64,000 bases of DNA from Bradyrhizobium canariense (GTDB lineage: Bacteria; Pseudomonadota; Alphaproteobacteria; Rhizobiales; Xanthobacteraceae): assembly GCF_900105125.1 (NCBI RefSeq), contig NZ_LT629750.1, positions 6,971,001-7,035,000 of the forward strand. Reading direction: 5' to 3'. Of this stretch, positions 1 through 9,047 are shown in pieces (position 1 is the first letter of the stretch; each line of letters starts with the position of its first letter). The notes beneath the pieces are model-generated. The model saw only the letters and a program-made list of their open reading frames with translations, had not been told where the DNA came from and searched no databases. A program made the position numbers and the translations under genes.

Positions 1-2
1 CG

Positions 3-833
3 CCGTTCGATGAATTCCAGCGCTTCAAGACCCATCCATCGATCCGCACGGTGTTCGAAGGCGGTAAGCGGCTCGCCTATGGCGCACGCGCCATCACCGA
101 AGGCGGGTATCAGTCGGTGCCGCGGCTGAGCTTTGCCGGCGGCGCGCTGATCGGTTGCGCCGCGGGTTTTGTCAATGTGCCGCGCATCAAGGGCGTGCAT
201 AACGCGATCGGCAGCGGCATGTTGGCGGCTGAACAGGTCGCGGTCGCGCTCGGTGCCGGCCGCGCCAATGATGAGCTTGCCGAATACGAGAATGCGTGGC
301 GCGATTCTGCTGTCGGCAAGGATCTGTACCGGGTCCGCAACGTCAAGCCGCTGTGGTCGAAGTTCGGCACCTTGATCGGCGTCGCGCTCGGCGGCATCGA
401 CATGTGGTGCAACACGCTGGGCTTCTCGCTGTTCGGGACGCAGTCGCATGCCAAGCCCGATCGCAAGACGCTGGATCCCGCGAAGGCGCATGCGGCGATC
501 GCGCCGCCAAAGCCGGACGGCAAGCTCACCTTCGACCGGCTGTCGTCGGTTTTCCTGTCCAATACCAACCATGAAGAGGACCAGCCGGTTCATCTGAAGG
601 TCGCCGACATGAACCTGCAGAAGACATCCGAACATGATGTCTATGCCGGGCCGTCCAATCGCTATTGCCCGGCGGGCGTTTATGAATGGGTCGAGGAGGC
701 TTCAGGGCCCCGTTACGTCATCAACGCCCAGAACTGCGTCCATTGCAAAACCTGCGACGTCAAGGATCCGAACGGCAATATCACCTGGGTTCCCCCGGAG
801 GGCGGCGGCGGGCCGAATTACGAGGCGATGTGA
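3..833 (+). CDS. Electron transfer flavoprotein-ubiquinone oxidoreductase, C-terminal part (5' end outside window)
   Basis: Membrane-associated enzyme that passes electrons from electron-transfer flavoprotein to ubiquinone during fatty-acid and amino-acid oxidation. The reading frame is open from the window edge and begins mid-protein with PFDEFQRFKTHPSIR, a typical internal ETF-QO segment, so the first half is missing. The C-terminal domain carries the 4Fe-4S ligands (YCPAGVYEW followed by NCVHCKTCDVKDP) and the family ending with W-PPEGGGGPNYEAM. A GTG at 51 is in frame but is not a plausible true start. The 264 bases after the stop hold no convincing gene. Confidence 0.95.
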   Translation, partial: PFDEFQRFKTHPSIRTVFEGGKRLAYGARAITEGGYQSVPRLSFAGGALIGCAAGFVNVPRIKGVHNAIGSGMLAAEQVAVALGAGRANDELAEYENAWRDSAVGKDLYRVRNVKPLWSKFGTLIGVALGGIDMWCNTLGFSLFGTQSHAKPDRKTLDPAKAHAAIAPPKPDGKLTFDRLSSVFLSNTNHEEDQPVHLKVADMNLQKTSEHDVYAGPSNRYCPAGVYEWVEEASGPRYVINAQNCVHCKTCDVKDPNGNITWVPPEGGGGPNYEAM

Positions 834-1097
834 CCACGATTGCGTGAGGCTGCGCCCAAGGGCGCGGCTTTCGGTCACGATACCGCCACACTGCAAGCGT
901 TTTGAGGCGAAGCTGGCTTAAATCGGCGGTCATCGGGCCTTTCTGCCGATCGATTGGCCACCGGTATCCTTGACCCGTATCCTTGCGGTTAAACGCCAAA
1001 CGCGGCATTGTCTCAGGGCTTGATGCCGACGATAGGGTTCGCATTCGAGATTGCCCGTAACATCCTGCAACGAAATCCTGGAGCTAGGCGAACCGTG

Positions 1098-2879
1098 ATG
1101 TTTTCCATTCGTTTCAACCGCTGGACGATTGCTGCACTCTCCTTCGCCGTGTTCGCGCTGCCCGGATCGCTTTCGGCGCAGACCCCGGATCATCCCTCCG
1201 ACAACTCGGCGCAATTCCCCACCAGCCACGATTTGAAAGCGCTGACGATGTCGGGCAGCTATCTGGCCGCCCGTCATGCCAGCGTGGAACGGGACGCCAG
1301 TTCCGCGGCCGCGTTCTATCGTTCGGCGCTTCGGACCGATCCGAAGAACAATGAATTGCTGGATCGCGCGTTCATCTCGTCGGTCGCCGATGGCGATATC
1401 GACGAGGCCGTGAAGCTCGCCGACCGTATTCTGACCATCGACAAATCCAATCGCGTTGCCCGTCTTGTGGTCGGCGTGCGCGATCTGAAGCTGAAGAAAT
1501 ACGCCAGCGCGCAGCTCAACATCAATCAGTCGATTCGCGGGCCGATCACGGATCTGGTCGCGACGCTGCTGTCGGGCTGGGCCGCCTATGGCGCCGGCGA
1601 TACCAAGCAGGCGGTCGCCAATATCGACAAGCTGACCGGACCGGAATGGTATCCGCTGTTCAAAGACCTGCACTCCGCCATGATCCTGGAGCTCGCGGGC
1701 AAGGAAAAGGATGCCGGCGTGCGGCTTGAGCGGGCCTACAAGCTTGACGATTCCATGCTGCGCGTGGCCGACGACTATGCGCGCTGGCTATCGCGCAACA
1801 AGGACGAGCCGGCGGCGAACGCGATCTATGAAGCCTTCGAGAAGAAGGTTCCGCGCCACCCGCTGGTGCTGGAAGGCCTGCGCGAGACCAAGGCCGGCAA
1901 GAAATTGCCGCCGCTGGTCGACTCGCCGCAGACCGGCGCCGCCGAGGCGCTGTATGGCATCGGCGCGACGCTGACGCGCCGTGGCGGCGAAGACCTGGCG
2001 CTGGTCTATCTGCAGCTTGCGCTTTATCTCGCTCCCAATCATCCGCTGGCGCTGTTGTCGCTGGCCGATCTCTACGAGTCGGTGAAGAAGCCGGCCATGG
2101 CGATCAAGATCTATGAGCGCGTGCCGGCCAATTCGGTCCTGAAGCGCAATGCGCAGATCCAGCTTGCGACCGATCTCGATGCCGCCGACCGTGGCGACGA
2201 GGCGATCAAGATATTGAAGAGCGTTATCGCCGAGGATCCCAAGGACCTCGAAGCCATCATGGCGCTTGGCAATGTCGAACGCGGCCGCAAGAAGTTCGCC
2301 GACTGCACCGAGACCTATTCCAAGGGAATCGACGCCCTGCCGGATCCGAACGACAAGGGCAACACGGTCTATTACTATTATCGCGGCATCTGCGAGGAGC
2401 GCTCCCACCAGTGGCCCAAGGCTGAAGCAGACATGCGCAAGGCGCTCGAGCTGCAGCCCGATCAGCCGCATGTGCTGAACTATCTCGGTTATTCCTGGAT
2501 CGATCAGGGCATCAACCTCGACGAAGGCATGAAGATGATCAAGCGTGCCGTCGATCAGCGTCCTGACGACGGCTACATCGTGGACTCCCTGGGCTGGGCC
2601 TATTATCGCATCGGCAATTACGACGAAGCGGTAAAAAACCTCGAGCGCGCGGTCGACCTCAAGCCCGAGGATCCGACCATCAACGACCATCTCGGCGATG
2701 CCTATTGGCGCGTCGGCCGCACGCTGGAAGCGAAATTCCAGTGGGCTCATGCCCGCGACCTGAAGCCCGAACCGGATGACCTGCCCAAGATCGAGGCCAA
2801 GATCCAGAACGGCATGCCCGATGACACGTCGTCCGCGGCCTCCGCCGACAAGAAAAAGGAAGACGGCAAGGGCGGCTGA
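1098..2879 (+). CDS. Secreted/periplasmic tetratricopeptide repeat (TPR) protein
   Basis: 593-residue protein of TPR units. The ATG at 1098 is preferred over earlier in-frame starts because a signal peptide follows it directly (basic MFSIRFNR, a hydrophobic stretch, then SLSAQ at about residue 25-28) and GGAG lies at 1080-1083; GTG at 1095 is an alternative. Many helix-turn-helix TPR pairs are visible, the clearest near the end (LNYLGYSWIDQG, VDSLGWAYYRIGNYDEAVKNLERAVDLKP, INDHLGDAYWRVGR). The tail is Lys/Asp-rich. Alphaproteobacterial homologues are annotated only as TPR proteins; a role in envelope assembly is inference. ispE follows after a hairpin. Confidence 0.88.
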   Translation: MFSIRFNRWTIAALSFAVFALPGSLSAQTPDHPSDNSAQFPTSHDLKALTMSGSYLAARHASVERDASSAAAFYRSALRTDPKNNELLDRAFISSVADGDIDEAVKLADRILTIDKSNRVARLVVGVRDLKLKKYASAQLNINQSIRGPITDLVATLLSGWAAYGAGDTKQAVANIDKLTGPEWYPLFKDLHSAMILELAGKEKDAGVRLERAYKLDDSMLRVADDYARWLSRNKDEPAANAIYEAFEKKVPRHPLVLEGLRETKAGKKLPPLVDSPQTGAAEALYGIGATLTRRGGEDLALVYLQLALYLAPNHPLALLSLADLYESVKKPAMAIKIYERVPANSVLKRNAQIQLATDLDAADRGDEAIKILKSVIAEDPKDLEAIMALGNVERGRKKFADCTETYSKGIDALPDPNDKGNTVYYYYRGICEERSHQWPKAEADMRKALELQPDQPHVLNYLGYSWIDQGINLDEGMKMIKRAVDQRPDDGYIVDSLGWAYYRIGNYDEAVKNLERAVDLKPEDPTINDHLGDAYWRVGRTLEAKFQWAHARDLKPEPDDLPKIEAKIQNGMPDDTSSAASADKKKEDGKGG

Positions 2880-2905
2880 GCGAAGGCTTGTCGAAGACAC
2901 CAGCG

Positions 2906-2948
2906 TTCCGGCTCCAACATTCGCAATTCCCGAATGTTGGAGCCGGAA
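2906..2948. terminator. Perfect 18-bp inverted repeat between the TPR gene and ispE
   Basis: The arm TTCCGGCTCCAACATTCG (2906-2923) pairs perfectly with its complement at 2931-2948 across a 7-base loop. It lies 26 bases after the TPR stop. The right side runs into a short AT-rich stretch (ATATAATTTT, 2961-2970) rather than an immediate T tract, so it could be a terminator for the TPR gene or a regulatory hairpin overlapping the ispE promoter. Confidence 0.6.
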
Positions 2949-2967
2949 GACGTTAGGGCTATATAAT
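2937..2967 (+). promoter_or_regulatory. Candidate sigma-70-type promoter of ispE
   Basis: TTGGAG (2937-2942) and a consensus TATAAT (2962-2967) are separated by 19 bases and sit 30 bases upstream of the ispE ATG. The -35 element lies inside the right arm of the hairpin, so hairpin and promoter overlap. Assigned by eye from consensus only. Confidence 0.4.
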
Positions 2968-2997
2968 TTTAATGCAGTTTTGGATTTGAAGCTCGTT

Positions 2998-3924
2998 ATG
3001 ACGACGCGCGAAAATATTGAACCGGATGTCAAATCCGCCGCGCCGGCGCTGATGGAAGCTGGACGCGCCAAGGTCAACCTGACCTTGCGGGTGGTTGGAC
3101 GCCGCGTCGACGGTTATCACGATCTCGAAAGCGTCGTGGCGTTCGCCGATTGCGCCGACCGCCTCAGCCTGACGCCCGGATCCGGACTGGGTCTCAAGAC
3201 CACCGGGCCGCTTGCCGAGGCCTGCGGCGAGATGGCCGACAATCTCGTGTTCAAGGCGGCGCAGCTTTTGGCCGAGCGCGTGCCGGATCTAAAGCTCGGC
3301 GAATTCGTCCTCGACAAGGTGCTCCCGGTCGCGGCCGGAATCGGCGGCGGATCGGCCGATGCCGCGGCGGCGCTTCGCCTGCTGGCCCGGTTGAATGGCC
3401 TTGCGCTCGACGATGAGCGCTTGCGCGACGTCGCGTTGCTGACCGGCGCCGATGTGCCGGTGTGCCTGGCCTCGCGCGCCTGCGACATGACCGGTGTCGG
3501 TGAAAACCTGCTGCCGCTGAACTTGCCGAAAATGGCCTGCGTGATGGTCAATCCGCGCGTTGCGGTAGCGACCAAGGACGTATTTCGAGCGCTGGGTTTG
3601 CGGAACGGCGAGTTGCTGGTCGGCGCCACCGATGTGATCCAGGCTCCCGCATGGCCGGAAGACAGCTCCTTGGTTGACGACTGGATCGAAGCGCTCACTG
3701 CCGTCAGCAATGATCTGGAAGCGCCGGCCATGCGCATTCAGCCTGTCATCGCTGAGGTGTTGTCGGCGCTAGGCGAAGCGAAGGGATCGCGGCTGGCGCG
3801 GATGTCGGGCTCGGGCGCGACCTGTTTTGCGATCTTCGGGGACGATGCCGCGGCGCAACGCGCGGCGCAGAACATCCTGCTCGCTCACCCCAATTGGTGG
3901 GTCCATGCGGGTACGCTGAGTTAA
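2998..3924 (+). CDS. ispE: 4-diphosphocytidyl-2-C-methyl-D-erythritol kinase
   Basis: GHMP kinase of the non-mevalonate (MEP) isoprenoid pathway; it phosphorylates the 2-hydroxyl of CDP-methylerythritol with ATP in the cytoplasm. The 308-residue product has the N-terminal substrate motif AKVNLTLRVVGRRVDGYHDL, the glycine-rich GHMP ATP loop LPVAAGIGGGSADAAAALR and a C-terminal MSGSGATCFAIF loop. ATG 2998 gives the usual length; ATG 3052 (MEAGRAKVNL) would remove a divergent N-terminus and remains possible. Polyprenyl diphosphate synthase, which uses products of this pathway, lies 1.7 kb downstream on the other strand. Confidence 0.95.
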   Translation: MTTRENIEPDVKSAAPALMEAGRAKVNLTLRVVGRRVDGYHDLESVVAFADCADRLSLTPGSGLGLKTTGPLAEACGEMADNLVFKAAQLLAERVPDLKLGEFVLDKVLPVAAGIGGGSADAAAALRLLARLNGLALDDERLRDVALLTGADVPVCLASRACDMTGVGENLLPLNLPKMACVMVNPRVAVATKDVFRALGLRNGELLVGATDVIQAPAWPEDSSLVDDWIEALTAVSNDLEAPAMRIQPVIAEVLSALGEAKGSRLARMSGSGATCFAIFGDDAAAQRAAQNILLAHPNWWVHAGTLS

Positions 3925-4073
3925 AGCGCGAACGACTGCGTCGGCGCGGCTCCATCAAAACACACCTAGTCGTCTAGCATCTTCCGACGAGATGCTCTTT
4001 GCCGTGTCTGCAATCCACGCCAAACGTCACGTTAACTGACCCACGATTGCTGACCGAGTTGGTTGCGGGCTTG

Positions 4074-5498
4074 TCAGGAGCCAAAAACGAAAAGCGCACC
4101 GAAGATAATGAGCGAAACACCCGATCCGATGCTGATCCATATAAACGACGGTCCGTATTTTTCCCCCGCGGATCTGACAAGCCAAAAAGACAGGATCGAA
4201 AGCGGGAGCGTGTATTCGAGTCCGATACGGGAAGTCAGGATGACCGAGACCGCAGTTGGAAAGTAATATTCGGGATTCCTGGTGGATGGCGCCGCCGCGG
4301 CCGAAGGGATATCGAAAAAGGAGACTGATATGATGTACAGACCGATAAAAATCAGGATTGGCGTCACAGCGACAGGGGAGAGATACCTATCTATCGGGAT
4401 TTGATGCCCCGAAAATTGTCCGATCACTAGGACAATGAAGACCAGCGCGAAAAGACTGGCGGCCCAATATCCCACCGCGGAAGAATATTCTCCGGTCTGA
4501 CCAAAGCTCTTCAGTATCTGATTTTCAGCGTAGTAAATGGTCGGCGTTGTTCCAAACAGCGGCGCCAGCGACGCGAAAACACCGTCATTCCGATATCCCA
4601 GTTTGACGGCTTTATCCCGTGCACTTTGATATCCCTTTGGAGCCGTTTCCGTTCCATCCGTAGCAACGTCTTCCAATTTTTCGGGCAGTACTTCGCTTGG
4701 CGTGCCTGGAATATCGGAGATCACGATGAACCAGACGGTGGCGGCAAACAGCAGAATGAGCATGCAGACGTTGAAATTAATGTGCCAGCTGGTCCGTACG
4801 ATGGGCTCCAACCACAGAATCGAAACCTGGCTGGTTTCCGGCAATGCGGAAATGTAGTCTGGCTGAAACAGCCAGAGATAGCTGGACATCAGAACCACAA
4901 CAAACACGAATTCCAGGTGCATGATAAACTGAAGAGCGGACAGTGCGCTCCTCGAATTGTTTTCGATTGATCTTCGGATGAGGAAGAACAGCACCAGGAA
5001 TACGACGCCGATGGCGACTGCCATTCCGGCACCACGCGGTTCGAGATGAAAAGACTCCTCGGCCTTCTTGAATATATCAAACCCTTCCTTGACGAGAAGC
5101 GCGCCGATTCCGGCCTTAGCGCCCTTCTTTACGGACTCGGGAAGGTCCTTGACGATTTGATCCCGCCAATCAGTAAAGAACGACGTGACGGCGACCGCGA
5201 GCCCAGCAATGACACAGGCGACCATTGCGTGTCGCCAATCAATAACGTGGTCCGAATTCAACACGAAGTTTTTGACGAAAATGCTGATGCCGATGGCGGG
5301 AGCAATCATGAGTCCGGTTTTCGTAAAGAAGGCGCCCGAAAAATTGCCGACGATGATTGCCAGGAAGGTACCTAACAGCGCGGCTGAGACGGGTACGCCA
5401 ATCTCCCTCAAAATATCGGGATTGGCGCCGAGCACGTAGTACATCGAGAAAAACAGGGCGAAGCCTGCCCACATCGGCTTCTCGCTAATGAACTTCAT
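4074..5498 (-). CDS. AzgA/NCS2-like membrane permease, divergent
   Basis: 474-residue polytopic membrane protein with about 11-13 hydrophobic segments. Local matches to the AzgA branch of nucleobase permeases are visible: YYVLGANPDIL near the N-terminus, GLMIAPAIGISIF, LPESVKKGAKAGIGALLVKEG, and FGTTPTIYYAENQ followed by TGEYSSAVGYW. The charged residues that bind purines in classic members are not clearly kept, so the substrate is unknown. The ATG is preceded by AGAGGGG, a strong ribosome site. The DNA is visibly richer in A/T than the flanking ispE and prenyl synthase genes, which suggests acquisition by transfer. It stands alone between convergent and divergent housekeeping genes. Confidence 0.7.
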   Translation of the reverse strand: MKFISEKPMWAGFALFFSMYYVLGANPDILREIGVPVSAALLGTFLAIIVGNFSGAFFTKTGLMIAPAIGISIFVKNFVLNSDHVIDWRHAMVACVIAGLAVAVTSFFTDWRDQIVKDLPESVKKGAKAGIGALLVKEGFDIFKKAEESFHLEPRGAGMAVAIGVVFLVLFFLIRRSIENNSRSALSALQFIMHLEFVFVVVLMSSYLWLFQPDYISALPETSQVSILWLEPIVRTSWHINFNVCMLILLFAATVWFIVISDIPGTPSEVLPEKLEDVATDGTETAPKGYQSARDKAVKLGYRNDGVFASLAPLFGTTPTIYYAENQILKSFGQTGEYSSAVGYWAASLFALVFIVLVIGQFSGHQIPIDRYLSPVAVTPILIFIGLYIISVSFFDIPSAAAAPSTRNPEYYFPTAVSVILTSRIGLEYTLPLSILSFWLVRSAGEKYGPSFIWISIGSGVSLIIFGALFVFGS

Positions 5499-5668
5499 TT
5501 GAATTAGCCCCTCTGAATGGCATTCGGGCTCAACAATTCACAAAATAGTCGCAGGCGAAAATAGCAATCAAAGATTGTTCTGGAATACAACATTCATTTG
5601 TTGGATGCGCAAGCCGCCACATAAAAATTCACAATTGGCGGGTCGCGACCCTTGCTGCGCAGCGAGAT

Positions 5669-6679
5669 CTAATGCGACCTGGCCAAACAGAACGCCACCA
5701 CCTGCTCGAGCGCCGCCTTCATCGGAGAGGCCGGAAACAGCGCCAGCGCGTCGACCGCCATCGCGCCGTAATGCTGGGCGCGGCTAAGGGTGTCTTCCAG
5801 TGCACGGTGTTTGGTCATCAGGCCGATGGCGTGATCGAGATCGCCATCGCCGATCTCGCCGCGTTCCAGCGCGTTGGCCCAGAAGGCGCGCTCGCTGTCG
5901 TTACCGCGGCGGAACGCCAGCACCACCGGTAGCGTGATCTTGCCCTCACGGAAATCGTCGCCGATGTTCTTGCCGAGCTTGGCGGCCTTGCCGCCGTAGT
6001 CCAGAACGTCGTCCACCAGCTGAAATGCAATGCCGAGATTCATGCCGACCGAACGGCACGCGGTTTGTTCGGCCTTCGGGCGATTGGCGAGAACCGGGCC
6101 CACCTCGCAGGCTGCCGCGAACAGCTCGGCGGTCTTGCCTCTGATCACGGCGAGATATTCATCTTCCGTGGTGGCGGTGTTCTTGGCCGCGGCGAGCTGC
6201 ATGACCTCGCCCTCGGCGATCGTTGCCGCGGCGGAGGACAGGATATCGAGTGCGCGCAGGGAGCCGACCTCGACCATCATGCGAAACGCCTGGCCGAGCA
6301 GGAAGTCGCCGACCAGCACGCTGGCTTCGTTGCCCCACAGCATCCGCGCCGACAACTTGCCGCGCCGTAATTCGCTCTCGTCGACCACGTCGTCGTGCAG
6401 CAGGGTCGCGGTATGCATGAACTCGACGGAAGCCGCGAGCTTGATGTGGCCGTCGCCGGAATAGCCGGTGAGGCCGGCCATCGCCAGCGTCAGCATCGGG
6501 CGCAGCCGTTTTCCCCCTGACGAGATCAGGTGGTTGGCGACCTCCGGGATCATGGTCACTTCCGAGCCGGTCCGGGACAGAATGGTCGCGTTGACGCGCT
6601 CCATATCGGCGGCGACAAGTTCGACCAGCTGATCAATCGAAGCGTTCGAGGGGCTCTCGAAAGGTACAATAACCGCCAC
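5669..6679 (-). CDS. ispB: Polyprenyl (octa-/decaprenyl) diphosphate synthase
   Basis: Trans-prenyltransferase that elongates farnesyl or geranylgeranyl diphosphate with isopentenyl diphosphate to make the ubiquinone side chain. Both aspartate-rich motifs are present: DDVVD at residues 96-100 and DDVLD at 223-227, with GGKRLRP near residue 55-61 binding IPP. The GTG at 6679 is chosen because GGAG lies six bases upstream and the protein then starts MAVIVPFESPS at the usual family length (336 aa); the frame is open 70 codons further but that part is not conserved-looking. Chain length (Q8 or Q10) cannot be read from the sequence. Divergent from the DUF2007 gene. Confidence 0.93.
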   Translation of the reverse strand: MAVIVPFESPSNASIDQLVELVAADMERVNATILSRTGSEVTMIPEVANHLISSGGKRLRPMLTLAMAGLTGYSGDGHIKLAASVEFMHTATLLHDDVVDESELRRGKLSARMLWGNEASVLVGDFLLGQAFRMMVEVGSLRALDILSSAAATIAEGEVMQLAAAKNTATTEDEYLAVIRGKTAELFAAACEVGPVLANRPKAEQTACRSVGMNLGIAFQLVDDVLDYGGKAAKLGKNIGDDFREGKITLPVVLAFRRGNDSERAFWANALERGEIGDGDLDHAIGLMTKHRALEDTLSRAQHYGAMAVDALALFPASPMKAALEQVVAFCLARSH

Positions 6680-6815
6680 GCCGGTCTCCACATTTGCCCA
6701 ATTCGCACTATGCTTGGGTATAACAATAGAAAGTGCGGCGTAGCGCGGCAAGGGCATCCAGCGGTTGACTTGCGCCGCGCGGCTGCCACGCCGGTCGACA
6801 AAGGAGAGCCTGAGA

Positions 6816-7043
6816 GTGCGGGAATTGGTTCGGACCAACGATATCGTGCTGGTTTCGGCTGTCGGCGCGCTGCTTGATGGCGCAAACATCCATCATTTGG
6901 TGCTGGATCAGAACATGAGCATTATCGAGGGCTCGCTCGGGGTGCTTCCCCGCCGGATTTTGGTCCATGAGGACGACAATCTCGAGGCGCGCCGGCTTCT
7001 CAGCGACGCCGGGCTGTCCCACGAACTGCGGGCCGATGACTGA
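6816..7043 (+). CDS. DUF2007 family small protein
   Basis: 75-residue protein with the DUF2007 pattern: a strand-forming VRELVRTNDIVLVSAVGALLDGANI, then the middle LDQNMS, and IEGSLGVLPRRILVHEDDNLEARRLL. DUF2007 proteins are small ferredoxin-like-fold proteins sometimes called putative signal transducers; no activity is known. GTG 6816 is selected because AAGGAG sits at 6801-6806, nine bases away. The stop overlaps the start of the methyltransferase gene, so the two are probably translationally coupled. Confidence 0.82.
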   Translation: MRELVRTNDIVLVSAVGALLDGANIHHLVLDQNMSIIEGSLGVLPRRILVHEDDNLEARRLLSDAGLSHELRADD

Positions 7044-7803
7044 GCCGCCAGGTGAATTCACCGAGGATGCGTTTCTTGGCGGGCAGTTGCGCCTGCGGCA
7101 GCCCCGATCGGGCCATCGCGCGGGCCACGACGCCATGCTGCTGGCCGCGGCGACTGCGGTGCAGTCAGGCCATCGCGTGGTTGATTTTGGCGCCGGGGTC
7201 GGCGCCGCGGGCCTGGCGGTGGCCAGGCGCGTGGCTGGAATCAGGCTTGCCTTGGTCGAGATCGACGAGATGCTCGCGGGCCTCGCGCGGGACAATGCCA
7301 GCTCAAATGCGATCGCGGCTGAAATCATCGTGCTCGACGTGACGGCCGGCGCCGATGCATTCGTCGCGGCGGGCCTGCCTCCCGACAGCGCCGACGCCGT
7401 GCTGATGAATCCGCCGTTCAACGACCCCGCGCGGCACCGCGCCTCGCCGGAAAAGACCCGTGAAATTGCCCATGTTGCGACCGCTGAGACGCTTGAGAGC
7501 TGGATTCATGCGGCGCGGCGGATGCTGAAATCCGGCGGTGCGCTCACCTTGATATGGCGGGCGGACGGCCTTGCCGAGGTGCTGGCGGCGCTCGATCGCG
7601 GGTTCGGCAGCCTGGCCATTCTGCCGGTTCACGGTGATCCCGCAGCGCCTGCTATTCGGGTGCTCGTTCGCGCCGTGAAGGGTGGCAAGGCGCCGACGCG
7701 TATATACGCCGCGCTGATGCTCAATAATGAGTCAGCAGCGCCCAATAAACAGGTGCAAGACATTCTCGCTGGAAAAGGGGTATTGCCATTGGCTAACCCC
7801 TGA
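7036..7803 (+). CDS. Methyltransferase small-domain protein, TrmN6/YfiC-like
   Basis: SAM-dependent methyltransferase of the family that includes tRNA1(Val) adenine-37 N6-methyltransferase. Visible are the SAM-binding VVDFGAGVGAAGLAVARRV (motif I), an acidic LVEID (motif II) and the catalytic NPPF of N6-adenine/N5-glutamine methylases. ATG 7036 overlaps the preceding DUF2007 stop by eight bases (ATGACTGA), and this two-gene arrangement is common in Rhizobiales. tRNA is the likely substrate by family, but this is inference. Confidence 0.87.
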   Translation: MTEPPGEFTEDAFLGGQLRLRQPRSGHRAGHDAMLLAAATAVQSGHRVVDFGAGVGAAGLAVARRVAGIRLALVEIDEMLAGLARDNASSNAIAAEIIVLDVTAGADAFVAAGLPPDSADAVLMNPPFNDPARHRASPEKTREIAHVATAETLESWIHAARRMLKSGGALTLIWRADGLAEVLAALDRGFGSLAILPVHGDPAAPAIRVLVRAVKGGKAPTRIYAALMLNNESAAPNKQVQDILAGKGVLPLANP

Positions 7804-7841
7804 AGCCGGTCGCCCGACCGCTCAAGCCTTGATCAGAGCGG

Positions 7842-7940
7842 CTACTGCGGAAGCCTTTTCGAGCCTTGTTCCGGAGCCGAAGTGAAGTGGATCGCCGTCA
7901 GAAGAGAGCCGATTAGCAGCATCAACAGATAGATCTTCAT
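7842..7940 (-). CDS. 32-residue single-span membrane peptide
   Basis: Short frame encoding MKIYLLMLLIGSLLTAIHF followed by a polar tail SAPEQGSKRLPQ: one hydrophobic segment, inner end uncharged except one Lys. GGAGAAAG lies immediately upstream at proper spacing, which is the main argument that it is real. It sits between the methyltransferase and the S49 peptidase and points opposite to both. Function unknown. The frame extends further upstream through the peptidase gene, but that part is only the complement of the coding sequence. Confidence 0.55.
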   Translation of the reverse strand: MKIYLLMLLIGSLLTAIHFTSAPEQGSKRLPQ

Positions 7941-8051
7941 GTCTTTCTCCGCTGCGGCATTGCAGCCCATCCAACAGCTGTAATGCAAAAGGTGTTCCAT
8001 CGATTCAATGACACTCGCGTGATAAGAAATGGTTAATTTTGAGGTAATGAG

Positions 8052-8963
8052 ATGACAGACCACACGGGCGCTCTTCGGAAATCGCCGGCCATGCTTGACC
8101 GGCTCAAGGAACTGATTCCGGCGCGTCTGCGGCGAGGCGTTGCCGTGGTCCCGGTGGTGCGGCTGTCCGGGGTCATCGGCGCAGTGACGCCGCTGCGGCC
8201 CGGCATGACGCTCGCCGGTGTTGCCCGGATGCTGGAGCGCGCCTTTGCCACAAAGAATGCCAAGGCGGTCGCGCTGGTGATCAATTCGCCCGGCGGCTCG
8301 CCGGTGCAATCGCGGCAGATCTACTTGCGGATCAGGCAACTCGCGGCGGAAAAGAGTCTGCCGGTGCTGGTCTTCGTCGAGGACGTCGCGGCGTCCGGCG
8401 GCTACATGATCGCCTGCGCGGGCGATGAGATCTTCTGCGACCCGTCCTCGATCCTGGGATCGATCGGCGTCGTCGGGGGATCCTTCGGCTTTCAGGAATT
8501 GATCAAGAAGATCGGCGTCGAGCGGCGGCTCTATACCGCCGGCGCGCACAAGGCGATGCTTGATCCGTTCAAGCCGGAAAATCCTGACGATGTCGCGCGC
8601 GTCAAAGCGCTCCAGCACGAAATCCACACGATCTTCATTTCGCTCGTCAAAAAGAGCCGCGGCAGCCGGCTCAAGGGCAGCGAGGATGTGCTGTTCACCG
8701 GCGAGTACTGGGCGGGAGAGACGTCCGTCTCGCTCGGCCTTGCCGATGCGATCGGGGATCTGCGCTCGACGTTGCGCGCGCGTTACGGTGACAAGGTGAA
8801 GACGCCTGTCATTGCGCCCGCAAGCGGCATGCTGTCGGGTCTGCTCGGCCGGAAGTCGGCGGGCGCGGCCACGCTGACCTCGCTGGATGGCATCACGGGG
8901 CTACCGGACGAACTGATCTCGGCGCTGGAAACGCGAGCAATCTGGGCCAAATTCGGGTTTTGA
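8052..8963 (+). CDS. S49 family serine peptidase (SppA/SohB-like)
   Basis: 303-residue signal-peptide-peptidase-type enzyme that degrades membrane-associated peptides. The catalytic Ser115 lies in VAASGGYMIACAGDEI and the likely general-base Lys167 in AGAHKAMLDPF; VINSPGGS (oxyanion region) precedes. There is no obvious N-terminal transmembrane anchor, only an amphipathic start, as in other short alphaproteobacterial members. GAGGTAATGAG precedes the ATG. A small conserved gene follows. Confidence 0.92.
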   Translation: MTDHTGALRKSPAMLDRLKELIPARLRRGVAVVPVVRLSGVIGAVTPLRPGMTLAGVARMLERAFATKNAKAVALVINSPGGSPVQSRQIYLRIRQLAAEKSLPVLVFVEDVAASGGYMIACAGDEIFCDPSSILGSIGVVGGSFGFQELIKKIGVERRLYTAGAHKAMLDPFKPENPDDVARVKALQHEIHTIFISLVKKSRGSRLKGSEDVLFTGEYWAGETSVSLGLADAIGDLRSTLRARYGDKVKTPVIAPASGMLSGLLGRKSAGAATLTSLDGITGLPDELISALETRAIWAKFGF

Positions 8964-9047
8964 AGGCGGTTCCCCGCGCCATTTAGTCCCAGACAAGTGA
9001 TTGCAGGCCGGCCCGGCTTGCGCGACAATACGACGGGGGCGTGACGT

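Noticed and set aside
1788..3077. 429-codon open frame on the minus strand opposite the TPR gene
   Set aside because: It lies antisense to a convincing TPR protein and its translation is compositionally odd with no family pattern; high-GC codon bias opens such frames.
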